A stretch of DNA of 64,000 bases from Nakamurella multipartita DSM 44233 (GTDB taxonomy: Bacteria > Actinomycetota > Actinomycetes > Mycobacteriales > Nakamurellaceae), in the NCBI RefSeq assembly GCF_000024365.1, contig NC_013235.1, positions 3,472,001-3,536,000 on the forward strand, in the 5' to 3' direction. Below are positions 20,691 to 30,322 of this stretch, piece by piece (positions within the stretch are counted from its first letter, which is position 1; every line of letters begins with the position of its first letter). Below the pieces are notes generated by a model. It made no database searches, had not been told where the DNA came from, and saw only the letters and a program-made list of their open reading frames with translations. A program made the translations under genes and the position numbers.

Positions 20691-23600
20691 GAGGCGATGC
20701 AGTCCGCGCCGAGCAGCGCCTTGAGGTCGCCGATCAGCGCCGACGTGCGGGTCACCCGCAGCCCGTCGTCGAGCTTGAGGGTGGTGATCCGGGAGCCGTT
20801 GAGCAGCTTGAGGTGCACGGCGGTGGTGCCCGGATGGGCCTGCAGCACGTCCTTGAGCCGGTCCACCACCGGCGGGGTGCACCGCTGCGCGGCGATGGAG
20901 ACCTGCACCGGACCCTTGCCCGGGTCGTTGGACAGGTCGGGCACCACGACCGACTGCGCGTGCAGCGAGAGCCGGTCCTCCGAACGGGCCACCCGCGCCT
21001 TGACCAGCACGATGGCGTCCTCGGCCAGCAGCATCGCGGTCTCCAGGTAGACCTTGGGGAAGAAGGCGACCTCGACGCCACCGGCCAGGTCCTCCAGGGT
21101 GGCCGAGGCCCAGGGGTCGCCCTTCTTGGTCAGCCGGCGCTGCAGGTTGGTCAGGATCCCGCCGACGGTGATCAGCGCCCGGTCCGGGATAGTGCCGTCG
21201 AGCACGTCGGGGATGGACGCGTCCGACTGGGCCGACAGGATGTGCTCGACACCGGCCAGCGGATGGCCGGAGACGTACAGGCCCAGCATCTCCCGCTCGA
21301 AACCGAGCCGCAGCTTGGTGTCCCACTCGGTGTCCGGGACGTTGCCGCGGAAGGTGTCGCCCTTCTCCTCCTGGCTCATCTCGCCGAACAGGTCGAACTG
21401 ACCGATCGCCTCGGCCTTCTTCAGGCCCAGCACCTCGTCGATGGCCCGGACATGGTCCATCAGCAGGCCCTTGCGCGGGTGACCCATCGAGTCGAAGGCG
21501 CCGGCCTTGATCAGCGACTCGACCACCTTCTTGTTGCAGGCGGTGGCGTCGACCTTGTCCAGGAAGTCGTAGAAGTCGGTGTAGGCGCCCTTGTCCTTGC
21601 GGCAGGCCACGATGGAGGCCACCACCCCGGTGCCCACGTTGCGGATCGCGGACAGACCGAACCGGATGTCGGTGCCGACCGGGGCGAAGTTCTGCACGCT
21701 GGCGTTGACGTCCGGCGCCATCACCTTGATCCCCATGGAGCGACATTCGGCCAGGTAGATGGCCATCTTGTCCTTGTCGTCGCCGACCGAGGTGAGCAGC
21801 GCGGCCATGTACTCGGCCGGGTAGTTGGCCTTGAGGTAGGCGGTCCAGTAGGACAGCATCCCGTAGGCCGCCGAGTGCGCCTTGTTGAACGCGTAGTCCG
21901 AGAACGGCAGCAGGATGTCCCAGAGCGTCTTGATCGCGTGCGGCGAGTAGCCGCGACCGGCCATCCCGCCGGAGAAGGTCTCGTACTGGGCGTCCAGTTC
22001 GGCCTTCTTCTTCTTGCCCATGGCCCGGCGCAGCAGATCGGCGGCGCCCAGGGTGTACCCGGCCAGGTGCTGGGCGATCGCCATCACCTGCTCCTGGTAG
22101 ACGATCAGCCCGTAGGTGTCGCCCAACAGGTCCTGCAGCGCGTCGGCCAGCTCGGGGTGGATGGGCGTGACCGGCTTGCGGCCGGTCTTGCGGTCCGCGT
22201 ACTCGTTGTGCGAGTTGGCCCCCATCGGGCCCGGCCGGTACAGGGCGATGACCGCCGAGATGTCCTCGAAGTTGTCCGGCCGCATCGACCGCAGCAGGGC
22301 GCGCATCGGACCGCCGTCGAGCTGGAACACGCCCAGGGTGTCACCCCGGGACAGCAGCTCGTAGGTCGCCTTGTCGTCCAGCGGCAGGTCTTCCAGGACC
22401 AGGTCGATCTCCCGGTTGGCCCGGATGTTGCCGACTGCGTCGTCCAAAATGGTCAGGTTGCGCAGCCCCAGGAAGTCCATCTTGATGAGGCCGAGCTTTT
22501 CGCAGGTCGGGTAGTCGAACTGGGTGATGATCGCCCCGTCCTGCTCCCGCTTCATGATCGGGATCAGGTCCAGCAGCGGCGCCGAGGACATGATGACGCC
22601 GGCCGCGTGCACCCCCCACTGCCGCTTGAGCCCCTCCAGCCCGCGGGCGGTGTCCACCACCTTGCGCACGTCCGGGTCGGTGTCGACCAGGGTGCGGAAC
22701 TCGGTGCCCTCGTTGTACCGGGGGTCGGACGGCTCGAAGATCTTCGACAGCGGCACGTCCTTGCCCATGACCGGCGGCGGCATCACCTTGGTGATCCGGT
22801 CGCCGACCGAGAACGGCATGCCCAGCACCCGGGCCGAGTCCTTGACCGCCTGCTTGGCCTTGATGGTGCCGTAGGTGACGATCTGGGCGACCCGGTCGTC
22901 GCCGTAGCGCTCGGTGACGTAACGGATGACGTCACCGCGCCGGCGTTCGTCGAAGTCCACGTCGAAGTCGGGCATGGACACCCGGTCCGGGTTCAGGAAC
23001 CGTTCGAAGATCAGCCCGTGCACCAGCGGGTTCAGGTCGGTGATCCGCATCGCGTAGGCCACCATCGACCCGGCGCCCGAGCCACGACCCGGGCCGACCC
23101 GGATGCCGTGGTCCTTGGCCCAGTTGATGAAGTCGGCCACGACCAGGAAGTAGCCGGGGAAGTTCATCGCGGTGATGACGCCGACCTCGTAGTCGGCCTG
23201 CTTGCGCACCTCGGGCGGGATGCCGCCGGGGAACCGGATGGCCAGCCCCTTGTCGACCTCCTTGACGAACCAGGTCTGCTCGGTCTCCCCCGCCGGCACC
23301 GGGAAGCGCGGCATGTAGGAGGACGCCTCGTCGAAGGCGACCGAACACCGCTCGGCGATCAGCAGGGTGTTGTCGCAGGCCTCCCGCAGGTCGTATTTGT
23401 CCGCCCACAGGGCCCGCATCTCGGCCGGCGACTTGAGGTAGAAGTCGTCCGCGTCAAACTTGAACCGGTTCGGGTCGTCCAGGGTCTTGCCGGACTGCAC
23501 GCACAGCAGCGCCTCGTGCGCGCTCGCGTCGGCCTTGTTCGTGTAATGCAGGTCGTTGGTGGCGATCATCGGCAGCTGCAGGTCGCGGGCCAGCCGGATC

Positions 23601-24214
23601 AACCCGTCGCGCACCCGGGTTTCGATGGACAACCCGTGGTCCATCAGCTCGACGAAGTAGTTCTCCTTGCCCAGGATGTCCCGGAACTCGGCCGCCGAGG
23701 CCAGCGCCTTGTCGTAGTTGCCGATCCGCAGCCAGGTCTGCACCTCGCCGGACGGGCAGCCGGTGGTGCCGATCAGTCCGGCCGAATATTCCGACAGCAG
23801 CTCGCGGTCGGCGCGCGGCTTGTAGAAGAAGCCCTCCAGCGAGGCCCGCGAGGCCAGCCGGAACAGGTTGTGCATGCCCTGCGTGGTTTCCGAGAGCAGG
23901 GTGATGTGGGTGTAGGCACCGGCGCCGGACACGTCGTCGTCGCCGCCGTCGGCCCACCGGACCCGGGTCTTGTCGAACCGCGAGGTGTTCGGGGTGAGGT
24001 AGGCCTCCATGCCGATGATGGGGTTCACCCCGGCCGCCCGGGCCTGCCGGTAGAAGTCGTGCGCCCCGAAGACGTTGCCGTGGTCGGTCATGGCCAGCGC
24101 GGGCATGCCCAGTTCGGCGGTCCGCGCGAACAGCTCCCCCAGCCTGGCCGCACCGTCGAGCATCGAGTACTCGGTGTGCACGTGCAGGTGGACGAAGGAG
24201 TCGGTGTTGCTCAC
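20687..24214 (-). CDS. dnaE1: DNA polymerase III alpha subunit, replicative DnaE1
   Basis: A 1175-residue C-family replicative polymerase. The N-terminal PHP domain ([13 protein letters not shown] near residue 8; [13 protein letters not shown] near 43) retains the metal-binding histidines that give proofreading activity in actinobacterial DnaE1. The palm has [12 protein letters not shown] near 412, with the catalytic aspartates. Helix-hairpin-helix and OB domains follow toward the C-terminus ([19 protein letters not shown]). The start is GTG at 24214. It is distinct from the shorter dnaE2 of the mutasome 15 kb away. Downstream, a coupled membrane gene overlaps its stop. Confidence 0.97.
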   Translation of the reverse strand: MSNTDSFVHLHVHTEYSMLDGAARLGELFARTAELGMPALAMTDHGNVFGAHDFYRQARAAGVNPIIGMEAYLTPNTSRFDKTRVRWADGGDDDVSGAGAYTHITLLSETTQGMHNLFRLASRASLEGFFYKPRADRELLSEYSAGLIGTTGCPSGEVQTWLRIGNYDKALASAAEFRDILGKENYFVELMDHGLSIETRVRDGLIRLARDLQLPMIATNDLHYTNKADASAHEALLCVQSGKTLDDPNRFKFDADDFYLKSPAEMRALWADKYDLREACDNTLLIAERCSVAFDEASSYMPRFPVPAGETEQTWFVKEVDKGLAIRFPGGIPPEVRKQADYEVGVITAMNFPGYFLVVADFINWAKDHGIRVGPGRGSGAGSMVAYAMRITDLNPLVHGLIFERFLNPDRVSMPDFDVDFDERRRGDVIRYVTERYGDDRVAQIVTYGTIKAKQAVKDSARVLGMPFSVGDRITKVMPPPVMGKDVPLSKIFEPSDPRYNEGTEFRTLVDTDPDVRKVVDTARGLEGLKRQWGVHAAGVIMSSAPLLDLIPIMKREQDGAIITQFDYPTCEKLGLIKMDFLGLRNLTILDDAVGNIRANREIDLVLEDLPLDDKATYELLSRGDTLGVFQLDGGPMRALLRSMRPDNFEDISAVIALYRPGPMGANSHNEYADRKTGRKPVTPIHPELADALQDLLGDTYGLIVYQEQVMAIAQHLAGYTLGAADLLRRAMGKKKKAELDAQYETFSGGMAGRGYSPHAIKTLWDILLPFSDYAFNKAHSAAYGMLSYWTAYLKANYPAEYMAALLTSVGDDKDKMAIYLAECRSMGIKVMAPDVNASVQNFAPVGTDIRFGLSAIRNVGTGVVASIVACRKDKGAYTDFYDFLDKVDATACNKKVVESLIKAGAFDSMGHPRKGLLMDHVRAIDEVLGLKKAEAIGQFDLFGEMSQEEKGDTFRGNVPDTEWDTKLRLGFEREMLGLYVSGHPLAGVEHILSAQSDASIPDVLDGTIPDRALITVGGILTNLQRRLTKKGDPWASATLEDLAGGVEVAFFPKVYLETAMLLAEDAIVLVKARVARSEDRLSLHAQSVVVPDLSNDPGKGPVQVSIAAQRCTPPVVDRLKDVLQAHPGTTAVHLKLLNGSRITTLKLDDGLRVTRTSALIGDLKALLGADCIAS

Positions 24215-24260
24215 GCCCTAGTTCTTAGCACGAGGGGTCCGACAGTGGGTCCAGGCGCGA

Positions 24261-24506
24261 TCACCGGTAGCGGCAGTAGGTCTCGATGTAGATCTCCACC
24301 TCGGCCGCGGTGTGCGTGTCCGGGTCGATCCGCACCGCCAGGGCCTGGATCCGGTGCTTGTATTGCTGCAGCTCGGGGGCGTTCTCCCCGATCAGATGCT
24401 CGGCCAGCCGGTCGAGTTCCAGGGCCAGCTTCCGCTCGCTGGCCCGGTTGGCCGCCATCGCGGCCTCCACGGCGTCGACCCGACGCTGCAATTCCGACAC
24501 ATCCAC
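24261..24506 (-). CDS. Small coiled-coil-like hypothetical protein
   Basis: An 81-residue protein, GTG start, beginning VDVSELQRRVDAVEAAMAAN and rich in heptad-like leucines, alanines and charged residues up to about residue 60; the end is EVEIYIETYCRYR. It starts two bases after the hydrolase stop and ends 46 bases before dnaE1 on the same strand. A second in-frame GTG two codons later is an equally good start. No family was recognised; a coiled-coil adaptor is the only structural inference. Confidence 0.6.
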   Translation of the reverse strand: MDVSELQRRVDAVEAAMAANRASERKLALELDRLAEHLIGENAPELQQYKHRIQALAVRIDPDTHTAAEVEIYIETYCRYR

Positions 24507-24508
24507 CG

Positions 24509-25468
24509 TCAAAGCGTAGAGGAGCCGCCGCGCCGGGCGTTCCACAGCCAGGCGATGCTGTTGGCGATCGGCCGGATCACCGCCGCGTCGTTCCAGTAGG
24601 CGACGTGCGAGACCGGTGACATGCCCAGCAGCAGCGCCCCGACCGAGACCGAACGGTCCCCGTCCACCGCCCGGTCCCACTCCGGCGAGAGTCCCTTGAG
24701 CGGGAAGGCGAGCACGTCGTCGGCGTCGTAGAAGTTGATCCACTCGGCGGCGCTGGCCAGCACCGGGTCCGGGCTGGTGCGGGCCGGGATCTGCAACGGG
24801 GAGGCGAAGTCGCCGTCGCGTTGGGTCCACAGGGCGATCGGGCTGCCCAGGGTGTAGAAGCCGGTCAGCGTCTGCCCGGCCTGCAGCGCCGTGGCCGCGG
24901 CCCGCCGACCCTTGCCCAGGTCGTAGAAGTGGTCGGCGGCGATCACGCTGCCCAGGCTGTGCGCGACCACGAACAGCGGCGCGTCCGGCGCCCGCTCGGC
25001 CAGCCGGGCCAGCGCCTTGGCCACCTCGGCATGGACCGCGTCGTAGACCTCACGGCTGTGCGGCGAGACCTGGTAGGCGACCACGTCGCCGACGAAGCTG
25101 GTGACCGCCCACCGCAGGGTCGGCCAGTGGATCTTGGGGATCCCGGGGACGTGCCGGACCAGCCCGGACAAGGCCAGCGGCAGCAGCGACAGGGTGGAAC
25201 CGGTCGCCACCTTCTGGGTCAGCCGGTCCATCGCCCCGAACCAGCCCGAGGCGAAGCCGGGCACCGTCCGCTCGGAGAGCCGGTCCTGCCGGGCCAGCAC
25301 CGCCGGCGCCCAGTAGGCCGATTCGATGATCAGGTCGTCGTCGGCCCGCTCGTCGTTGGTCGCGGCCCGGAACTGGGCCCGCAACTGGGCGACCGCGGTG
25401 CGCGCGTAGTCGGGCTCGCGGATCCCCACGCCGTGCACGAACAGCACGGCGATCCTGGCGTCGGCCAA
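24509..25468 (-). CDS. Alpha/beta hydrolase-fold protein
   Basis: A 319-residue cytoplasmic protein with the oxyanion strand ARIAVLFVHGVGIREPDY at the N-terminus and a nucleophile elbow VAHSLGSVIA (Ser about 155). A later Asp (NFYDADDV) and His (SPVSHVAYW near 290) could complete a triad. The pattern is lipase/esterase-like, with unknown substrate. The TTG start at 25468 is one base after the LapA-like stop. There is no signal peptide. It may be cotranscribed with the upstream membrane gene and the small coiled-coil gene. Confidence 0.75.
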   Translation of the reverse strand: MADARIAVLFVHGVGIREPDYARTAVAQLRAQFRAATNDERADDDLIIESAYWAPAVLARQDRLSERTVPGFASGWFGAMDRLTQKVATGSTLSLLPLALSGLVRHVPGIPKIHWPTLRWAVTSFVGDVVAYQVSPHSREVYDAVHAEVAKALARLAERAPDAPLFVVAHSLGSVIAADHFYDLGKGRRAAATALQAGQTLTGFYTLGSPIALWTQRDGDFASPLQIPARTSPDPVLASAAEWINFYDADDVLAFPLKGLSPEWDRAVDGDRSVSVGALLLGMSPVSHVAYWNDAAVIRPIANSIAWLWNARRGGSSTL

Positions 25469-25469
25469 C

Positions 25470-25706
25470 TCAGCGCTTGTACTTCTTGCGACCGATCAGG
25501 AACCCGGCCAGCAGGCCGCCGGCGCCGGCGATGCTCAGGGCGATCCACAGCGGCATGGTGACGCTGGTGAACAGGAACGAGACGTTCGCCGGATCCCGGT
25601 TGATCGCGATGAACACGATCACCAGGACGGCGATGACGATCCCGCCGATGGCGCGGCCGGACAGCCCGCCGCCCTTCTTCGCCGGCGCCCCGCTGTACTC
25701 GGACAT
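25470..25706 (-). CDS. LapA-domain small membrane protein
   Basis: A 78-residue protein with two membrane helices: AIGGIVIAVLVIVFIAINRD (about 19-38) and LWIALSIAGAGGLLAGFLIG (about 53-72), ending RKKYKR. The INRDPANVSF loop between the helices is typical of the LapA/DUF1049 family. ATG at 25706 is four bases after the glgE stop, and the stop is one base before the hydrolase start, so it belongs to the same transcript. Its role in actinobacteria is unclear. Confidence 0.75.
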   Translation of the reverse strand: MSEYSGAPAKKGGGLSGRAIGGIVIAVLVIVFIAINRDPANVSFLFTSVTMPLWIALSIAGAGGLLAGFLIGRKKYKR

Positions 25707-25710
25707 GAGC

Positions 25711-27759
25711 TCAGTATCTCCCCACCTGGACAATGTGCACGGGCTCGTTCTCCGGCCCGAGCCAACTCCAGTTGTGCTGCGACCAGTGCCATGTCGCGCC
25801 GGTGACCAGATCATGGGCCGGGAACGAGTCGTCCCAGTGCAGGCCGAGCTCGGGCATGTTCAGGTGGAACCAGGTGGACTGGTTGTGGTGCGGATCGAGG
25901 TTGGCCACCACGATGATGGTGTCGTCGCGCCCGTCGGGCAGGACCCGGCGCTTGGAGAACACCATCACGCTGGAGTTCTCGGCGTTGTGGAAACGCAGGT
26001 TGCGCAGCCAGTGCAGGGACGGGTGCTCGCGCCGGATCCGGTTGATCATCGCCAGCCACCAGCCGATCGACTGGCCGGACTTGGACCCGTACTGCTCGTA
26101 GTCCTCCCAGTGCCGGTTCTTGAACTGGTACTTCTCGTTGTCGATCTGTTCCTGCGCACCCGGCCGCGGCTGCGCCTCCATCAGCTCGTACCCGGCGTAG
26201 ATGCCGTAGGTGGGCACCAGCGTCGCGGCCAGCGCGGCCCGCAGCTTCCAGGCCGCCGGGCCACCATTGGTCATGTACGGGGTGAGGATGTCGTGCGTGG
26301 TCGGCCAGAAGCTCGGCCGCATGTAGTGCGCCGAGTCGCGGGCCAGTTCCTGGCAGTAGCTCTCCAGGTCCCACTTCTCGTTGCGCCACGCGTAGTAGGT
26401 GTAGGACTGCTGGAAGCCGACCTTGCCCAGTCCGTGCATCATCGCCGGCCGGGTGAAAGCCTCGGCCAGCCAGATGGTCTCGGGGTAGTCCAGGGCGACG
26501 TCGCCGATCAACCACTCCCAGAACTCGACCGGCTTGGTGTGCGGGTTGTCCACCCGGAAGATGCGGACGCCGTGATCGAGCCAGACCTGGATCACCCGGC
26601 GCACCTCGGCGTAGATGCCCTTGGGGTCGTTGTCGAAGTTGAGCGGGTAGATGTCCTGGTACTTCTTGGGCGGGTTCTCGGCGTAGGCGATGGTGCCGTC
26701 GTTGCGCGTGGTGAACCACTCCGGGTGCTCGGTGACCCAGGGATGGTCGGGCGCACACTGCAGCGCGATGTCCAGGGCCACCTCCAGGCCCAGCTCGCGG
26801 GCCCGGGCTACGAACGCGTCGAAATCGTCGAACGTGCCCAGCTCGGGATGGATCGCGTCGTGCCCGCCCTCGGCCGCGCCGATCGCGTAGGGCGACCCGG
26901 GATCGTGCTCATCGACGATCAGGGTGTTGTTCGGGCCCTTGCGGTTCACCCGGCCGATCGGGTGGATCGGGGTGAGGTAGATGACGTCGAAGCCCATCTC
27001 GGCCACCGCCGGCAACCGCTCGGCGGCGGTCGCGAAGGTACCGCTGTGCCACAGGCCGGTTTCCTCGTTGAACCAGCACCCCTCCGAGCGGGGGAAGAAC
27101 TCGTACCACGCTCCGTACAGCGCCCGTTCCCGCTCGACCAGCCACGGGTAGTCGGGGCTGGGCGAGACGAACTCACGCAGCGGGCGGGCCGCCAGTTCCT
27201 GCTCCACCGCGGCCGAAACGCCTGCCCCCAACCGGTTCCCGGGCGAGTGGGCGGTGTCGCGCAGCTTGCCGATGGCGTCCTGCAGCACCGCCGCCTGCTC
27301 CGGGGTGCGCTCCACGGCGGCCAGCGCCCGCTCCAGCACGCGGGCGCCCTCCTCCAGCATCACCTCGGTGTCCACGTCCGCGGCGACCTTGATCGTCGCG
27401 TCGTGGTGCCAGGTCCCGTACGGGTCCGACCAGCCCTCCACCCGGTAGGTCCACAGGCCGGTGGTCGGCGCGCTGACCGTCACCGACCACTGGTCCAACC
27501 CGGGATTGATGCAGGTCATCGGCAGCACCGTGGTCGCGCCGGCCGGGTCGGTCAGGACAACGTTGGCGTTGACCGCGTCATGACCCTCCCGGTACACGCT
27601 GGCGGTGATGTCGAACTCCTCCCCCACCACCGACTTCGACGGGCGGGTGCCGTCGTCGACGATGGGGAAGACGTCGGCCACCGGGATCCGGCCCAGGGGC
27701 CGGGTACCGACGGTCGGAGGGATGCGCTGGACCGGCTTCTTGCGGGTACGGGTAGCCAC
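25711..27759 (-). CDS. glgE: Alpha-1,4-glucan:maltose-1-phosphate maltosyltransferase GlgE
   Basis: A 682-residue GH13 enzyme that extends alpha-glucan with maltosyl units from maltose-1-phosphate. An N-terminal beta-sandwich domain (about 30-130) precedes the barrel. The nucleophile is in RVDNPHTKP (about residue 400), the acid/base in WLAEAFTRP, and the third acidic residue in VANLDPHHNQS. The GTG start follows the pgi stop by nine bases. The usual partners treS, pep2 and glgB are not in the window; pgi is upstream, linking it to hexose-phosphate metabolism. Confidence 0.96.
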   Translation of the reverse strand: MATRTRKKPVQRIPPTVGTRPLGRIPVADVFPIVDDGTRPSKSVVGEEFDITASVYREGHDAVNANVVLTDPAGATTVLPMTCINPGLDQWSVTVSAPTTGLWTYRVEGWSDPYGTWHHDATIKVAADVDTEVMLEEGARVLERALAAVERTPEQAAVLQDAIGKLRDTAHSPGNRLGAGVSAAVEQELAARPLREFVSPSPDYPWLVERERALYGAWYEFFPRSEGCWFNEETGLWHSGTFATAAERLPAVAEMGFDVIYLTPIHPIGRVNRKGPNNTLIVDEHDPGSPYAIGAAEGGHDAIHPELGTFDDFDAFVARARELGLEVALDIALQCAPDHPWVTEHPEWFTTRNDGTIAYAENPPKKYQDIYPLNFDNDPKGIYAEVRRVIQVWLDHGVRIFRVDNPHTKPVEFWEWLIGDVALDYPETIWLAEAFTRPAMMHGLGKVGFQQSYTYYAWRNEKWDLESYCQELARDSAHYMRPSFWPTTHDILTPYMTNGGPAAWKLRAALAATLVPTYGIYAGYELMEAQPRPGAQEQIDNEKYQFKNRHWEDYEQYGSKSGQSIGWWLAMINRIRREHPSLHWLRNLRFHNAENSSVMVFSKRRVLPDGRDDTIIVVANLDPHHNQSTWFHLNMPELGLHWDDSFPAHDLVTGATWHWSQHNWSWLGPENEPVHIVQVGRY

Positions 27760-27768
27760 GGGCCGAAC

Positions 27769-29415
27769 CTACCGGGATGTGTCGCGGGCTGCGCGATACC
27801 GCCGGATCAGCTCGTTGGTCGAGCTGTCGTGGCCCAGTTCGGGTTCACCGTCGGACTGCAGCTCGGGGATCACCCGCTGCGCCAACTGCTTGCCCAGCTC
27901 CACGCCCCACTGGTCGAACGAACCGATCGACCACACCGCGCCCTGGGTGAACACGCTGTGCTCGTAGAGCGCGACCAGCTGACCCAGCACGTACGGGGTC
28001 AGCTTCTCGATCAGGAAGGTCGAGGACGGCCGGTTGCCCTCGAACACCTTGAACGGCACCAGCTCCTCGGCCACGCCCTCGGCCCGCACCTGCTCGGCGG
28101 TCTTGCCGAAGGCCAGCGCCTCGCCCTGGGCGAACACGTTCGAGGTCAGGTAGTCGTGGTGGTCGCCCAGCGGGTTGAGCGAGTGCGCGAAGGCGATGAA
28201 GTCGACCGGGATCAGCAGCGTGCCCTGGTGGATCAGCTGGTAGAAGGAGTGCTGCCCGTTGGTGCCGGGCTCGCCCCAGTAGACCGGGCAGGTGCTGTAG
28301 TCGACCTTGACCCCGCCGAGGGTGACGTACTTGCCGTTGGACTCCATGGTCAGCTGCTGCAGGTAGGCCGGGAAGCGCAGCAGGTACTGGTCGTAGGGCA
28401 GGACCGCCTGGGTCTGCGCGCCGAAGAACTCCGAGTACCAGAAGGTGAGCAGGCCCATCAGCACCGGCAGGTTCTCCCGCAGCGGGGTGCTGCGGAAGTG
28501 CTCGTCCACGGCGTGCGAGCCGGCCAGCAGCTGGGCGTAGTTCTCCGGTCCGATGGCGATCATCGTGGACAGGCCGATGGCCGATTCCATGGAGTAGCGG
28601 CCGCCGACCCAGTTCCAGAAGCCGAACATGTTGGCGGTGTCGATGCCGAACGCGCTGACCGCCTCGGCGTTGGTGGACACCGCGACGAAGTGCTTGGCCA
28701 CCGCGGCCTCGTCACCCAGCGCGGCCAGTGACCAGTCCCGCGCGGTGTGCGCGTTGGTCATCGTCTCCAGCGTGGTGAACGTCTTGGACGAGACGATGAA
28801 CAGCGTCTGTTCCGGGTCCAGGTCGTGGGTCTTCTCGGCGAAGTCGGTGCCGTCGACGTTGGAGACGAACCGGAAGGTCAGGTCCCGGTCGGAGTAGTGC
28901 CGCAGGGCCTCGTAGGCCATGACCGGGCCCAGGTCGCTGCCCCCGATCCCGATGTTGACGATCGCCCGGATCGGCTTGCCGGTGTGCCCGGTCCACTGGC
29001 CGGACCGGATCTGGTCGGCGAACGCACCCATCCGGTCGAGCACCTCGTGCACACCCGGCACGACGTCGTGGCCGTCGGTGCTGATGACCTGATCGCGCGG
29101 CGCGCGCAACGCGACGTGCAGCACGGCCCGATCCTCGGTGATGTTGATGTGCTCACCGCCGAACATGTCGGCCCGCAGGTCGGCCAGCCCGGACTCCTCG
29201 GCCAACTCGACCAGCAGGTCGATGGTCTCGGCCGTCACCCGGTGCTTGGAGTAGTCGAAGTAGATCCCCTCGGCCTCCAGCGTCAGGCTGGTGCCGCGGG
29301 CGGCGTCGGCGGCGAACATCTCGGTCAGGGTGGTCTCGCGGAGCCGCTCGAAGTGCTGCTGCAGCGCCTGAAACGCCGGTCGTTGACGAAGGGGTGCCGG
29401 GACGGTGTAGGTCAT
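27769..29415 (-). CDS. pgi: Glucose-6-phosphate isomerase
   Basis: A 548-residue enzyme interconverting glucose-6- and fructose-6-phosphate. [16 protein letters not shown] near residue 150, [13 protein letters not shown] near 275 and [18 protein letters not shown] near 505 are PGI signatures. The ATG at 29415 has no ribosome site but lies seven bases after a TAGATT -10 (29427-29422), so the message may be leaderless. glgE follows nine bases downstream. Confidence 0.96.
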   Translation of the reverse strand: MTYTVPAPLRQRPAFQALQQHFERLRETTLTEMFAADAARGTSLTLEAEGIYFDYSKHRVTAETIDLLVELAEESGLADLRADMFGGEHINITEDRAVLHVALRAPRDQVISTDGHDVVPGVHEVLDRMGAFADQIRSGQWTGHTGKPIRAIVNIGIGGSDLGPVMAYEALRHYSDRDLTFRFVSNVDGTDFAEKTHDLDPEQTLFIVSSKTFTTLETMTNAHTARDWSLAALGDEAAVAKHFVAVSTNAEAVSAFGIDTANMFGFWNWVGGRYSMESAIGLSTMIAIGPENYAQLLAGSHAVDEHFRSTPLRENLPVLMGLLTFWYSEFFGAQTQAVLPYDQYLLRFPAYLQQLTMESNGKYVTLGGVKVDYSTCPVYWGEPGTNGQHSFYQLIHQGTLLIPVDFIAFAHSLNPLGDHHDYLTSNVFAQGEALAFGKTAEQVRAEGVAEELVPFKVFEGNRPSSTFLIEKLTPYVLGQLVALYEHSVFTQGAVWSIGSFDQWGVELGKQLAQRVIPELQSDGEPELGHDSSTNELIRRYRAARDTSR

Positions 29416-29421
29416 GGGGGA

Positions 29422-29427
29422 AATCTA
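29422..29427 (-). promoter_or_regulatory. -10 element of pgi-glgE
   Basis: TAGATT on the minus strand fits the actinobacterial TANNNT pattern and puts the start point on or next to the pgi ATG. No convincing -35 was found, so this is a moderate call. Confidence 0.4.
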
Positions 29428-29456
29428 TCGGGGCGTGCCGACCGCGGCACGGCGCG

Positions 29457-29852
29457 TCACCCCGGCGTGCCGGTCATGGTGATGAGCTGGATCAGATTGC
29501 CACACGTGTCGTCCAGGATCGCCATGGTCACCGGACCCATCTCGACCGGCGGCTGGGTGAACACCACACCTCGTTCCACCAGTTCGGCGTGGGCCGCATG
29601 CACGTCCGGCACGGCGAACTGGGTGTACGGGATGCCGTCGGCGACCAGCGCCGCCTTGAACGCCTTCGCGGCCGGATGGGCGTCCGGCTCCAGCAGCAGC
29701 TGGACGTCGGAATGGTCGTCGCCGACGGTCAGCCAGCGGTAGTCGCCGGCCGGCACGTCGTAGCCCGGCCGGAAGCCGAGCTTGTCGGTGTAGAACGCCA
29801 GCGCCTTGGCCTGGTCGTCGACCAGCACGCTGGTCACGGTGATCCTGAGCAT
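29457..29852 (-). CDS. VOC family (glyoxalase/bleomycin-resistance-like) protein
   Basis: A 131-residue single-domain VOC protein with the paired beta-alpha-beta-beta-beta modules: VTSVLVDDQAKALAFYTDKL at the start, and GPVTMAILDDTCGNLIQLI at the end with a metal-type Asp/Asn. The substrate is unknown. The ATG at 29852 shares one base with the arsR stop (TGATG) and has the ribosome site AAGGAGAAAG, so expression is coupled to the upstream regulator. VOC genes paired with ArsR regulators of this type are common in actinobacteria. Confidence 0.85.
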   Translation of the reverse strand: MLRITVTSVLVDDQAKALAFYTDKLGFRPGYDVPAGDYRWLTVGDDHSDVQLLLEPDAHPAAKAFKAALVADGIPYTQFAVPDVHAAHAELVERGVVFTQPPVEMGPVTMAILDDTCGNLIQLITMTGTPG

Positions 29853-30148
29853 CAGCTTTCTCCTTCGCTGGGCCAACGGCGGGCGATCTCCCGCAGCGGC
29901 GCGGTGGTCAGGTGGTGCAATTTGGTGCGGCCGGCCTTTTCGGTGCTGACCAGCCCGGCCTGCTCCAGCAGGGCCAGGTGCTGCGAAATCGCCTGGCGGG
30001 AGGACCCGATGCCGTGCCGCAGACCCAGCCGGGCACAGATCTCGAACAACGACTGCCCGTCCCGTTCGACCAGTTCGTCCAGGATGATCCGTCGGGTCGG
30101 GTCGGCCAACGCCCGGAACAGGGCCTCGGAACCTGGGGTCTCCGCCAC
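29852..30148 (-). CDS. ArsR/SmtB family winged-helix repressor
   Basis: A 98-residue regulator, starting at GTG 30148 (VAETPGSEALFRALADPTRR). The helix-turn-helix is SSRQAISQHLALLEQAGLV (about 48-66) followed by the wing, VSTEKAGRTKLHHL. The lack of a metal-binding cysteine motif suggests an SdpR-like non-metal repressor. A longer start at 30256 would run through the operator, so GTG is preferred. It lies first in a two-gene unit with the VOC gene and probably represses itself. Confidence 0.85.
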   Translation of the reverse strand: MAETPGSEALFRALADPTRRIILDELVERDGQSLFEICARLGLRHGIGSSRQAISQHLALLEQAGLVSTEKAGRTKLHHLTTAPLREIARRWPSEGES

Positions 30149-30156
30149 ACCACGCC

Positions 30157-30186
30157 ACAATAGGCAAGTGATCGCTTGCCTGTCCA
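30157..30186 (-). promoter_or_regulatory. Promoter and palindromic operator of the arsR-VOC unit
   Basis: AGGCAAGTGATCGCTTGCCT (30162-30181) is a 20-base palindrome with a single mismatched pair. On the minus strand it lies between TGGACA (30186-30181) and TATTGT (30162-30157), which are 18 bases apart, so a bound regulator would cover the core promoter. The start point would be near 30150, at the GTG. Autoregulation by the ArsR protein is inferred. Confidence 0.55.
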
Positions 30187-30322
30187 GTCCTTCGTGACGC
30201 GGATATGAATCCAGCGCGGCCGGACCCGTCCCGATACACTCTTTCGGCGGCCACAACTGGGGGAATTCGTCGCTTAGAGTAGTCAGCAGCGGGATGCAGC
30301 AACCCGGGGGAAGGACTCACAC

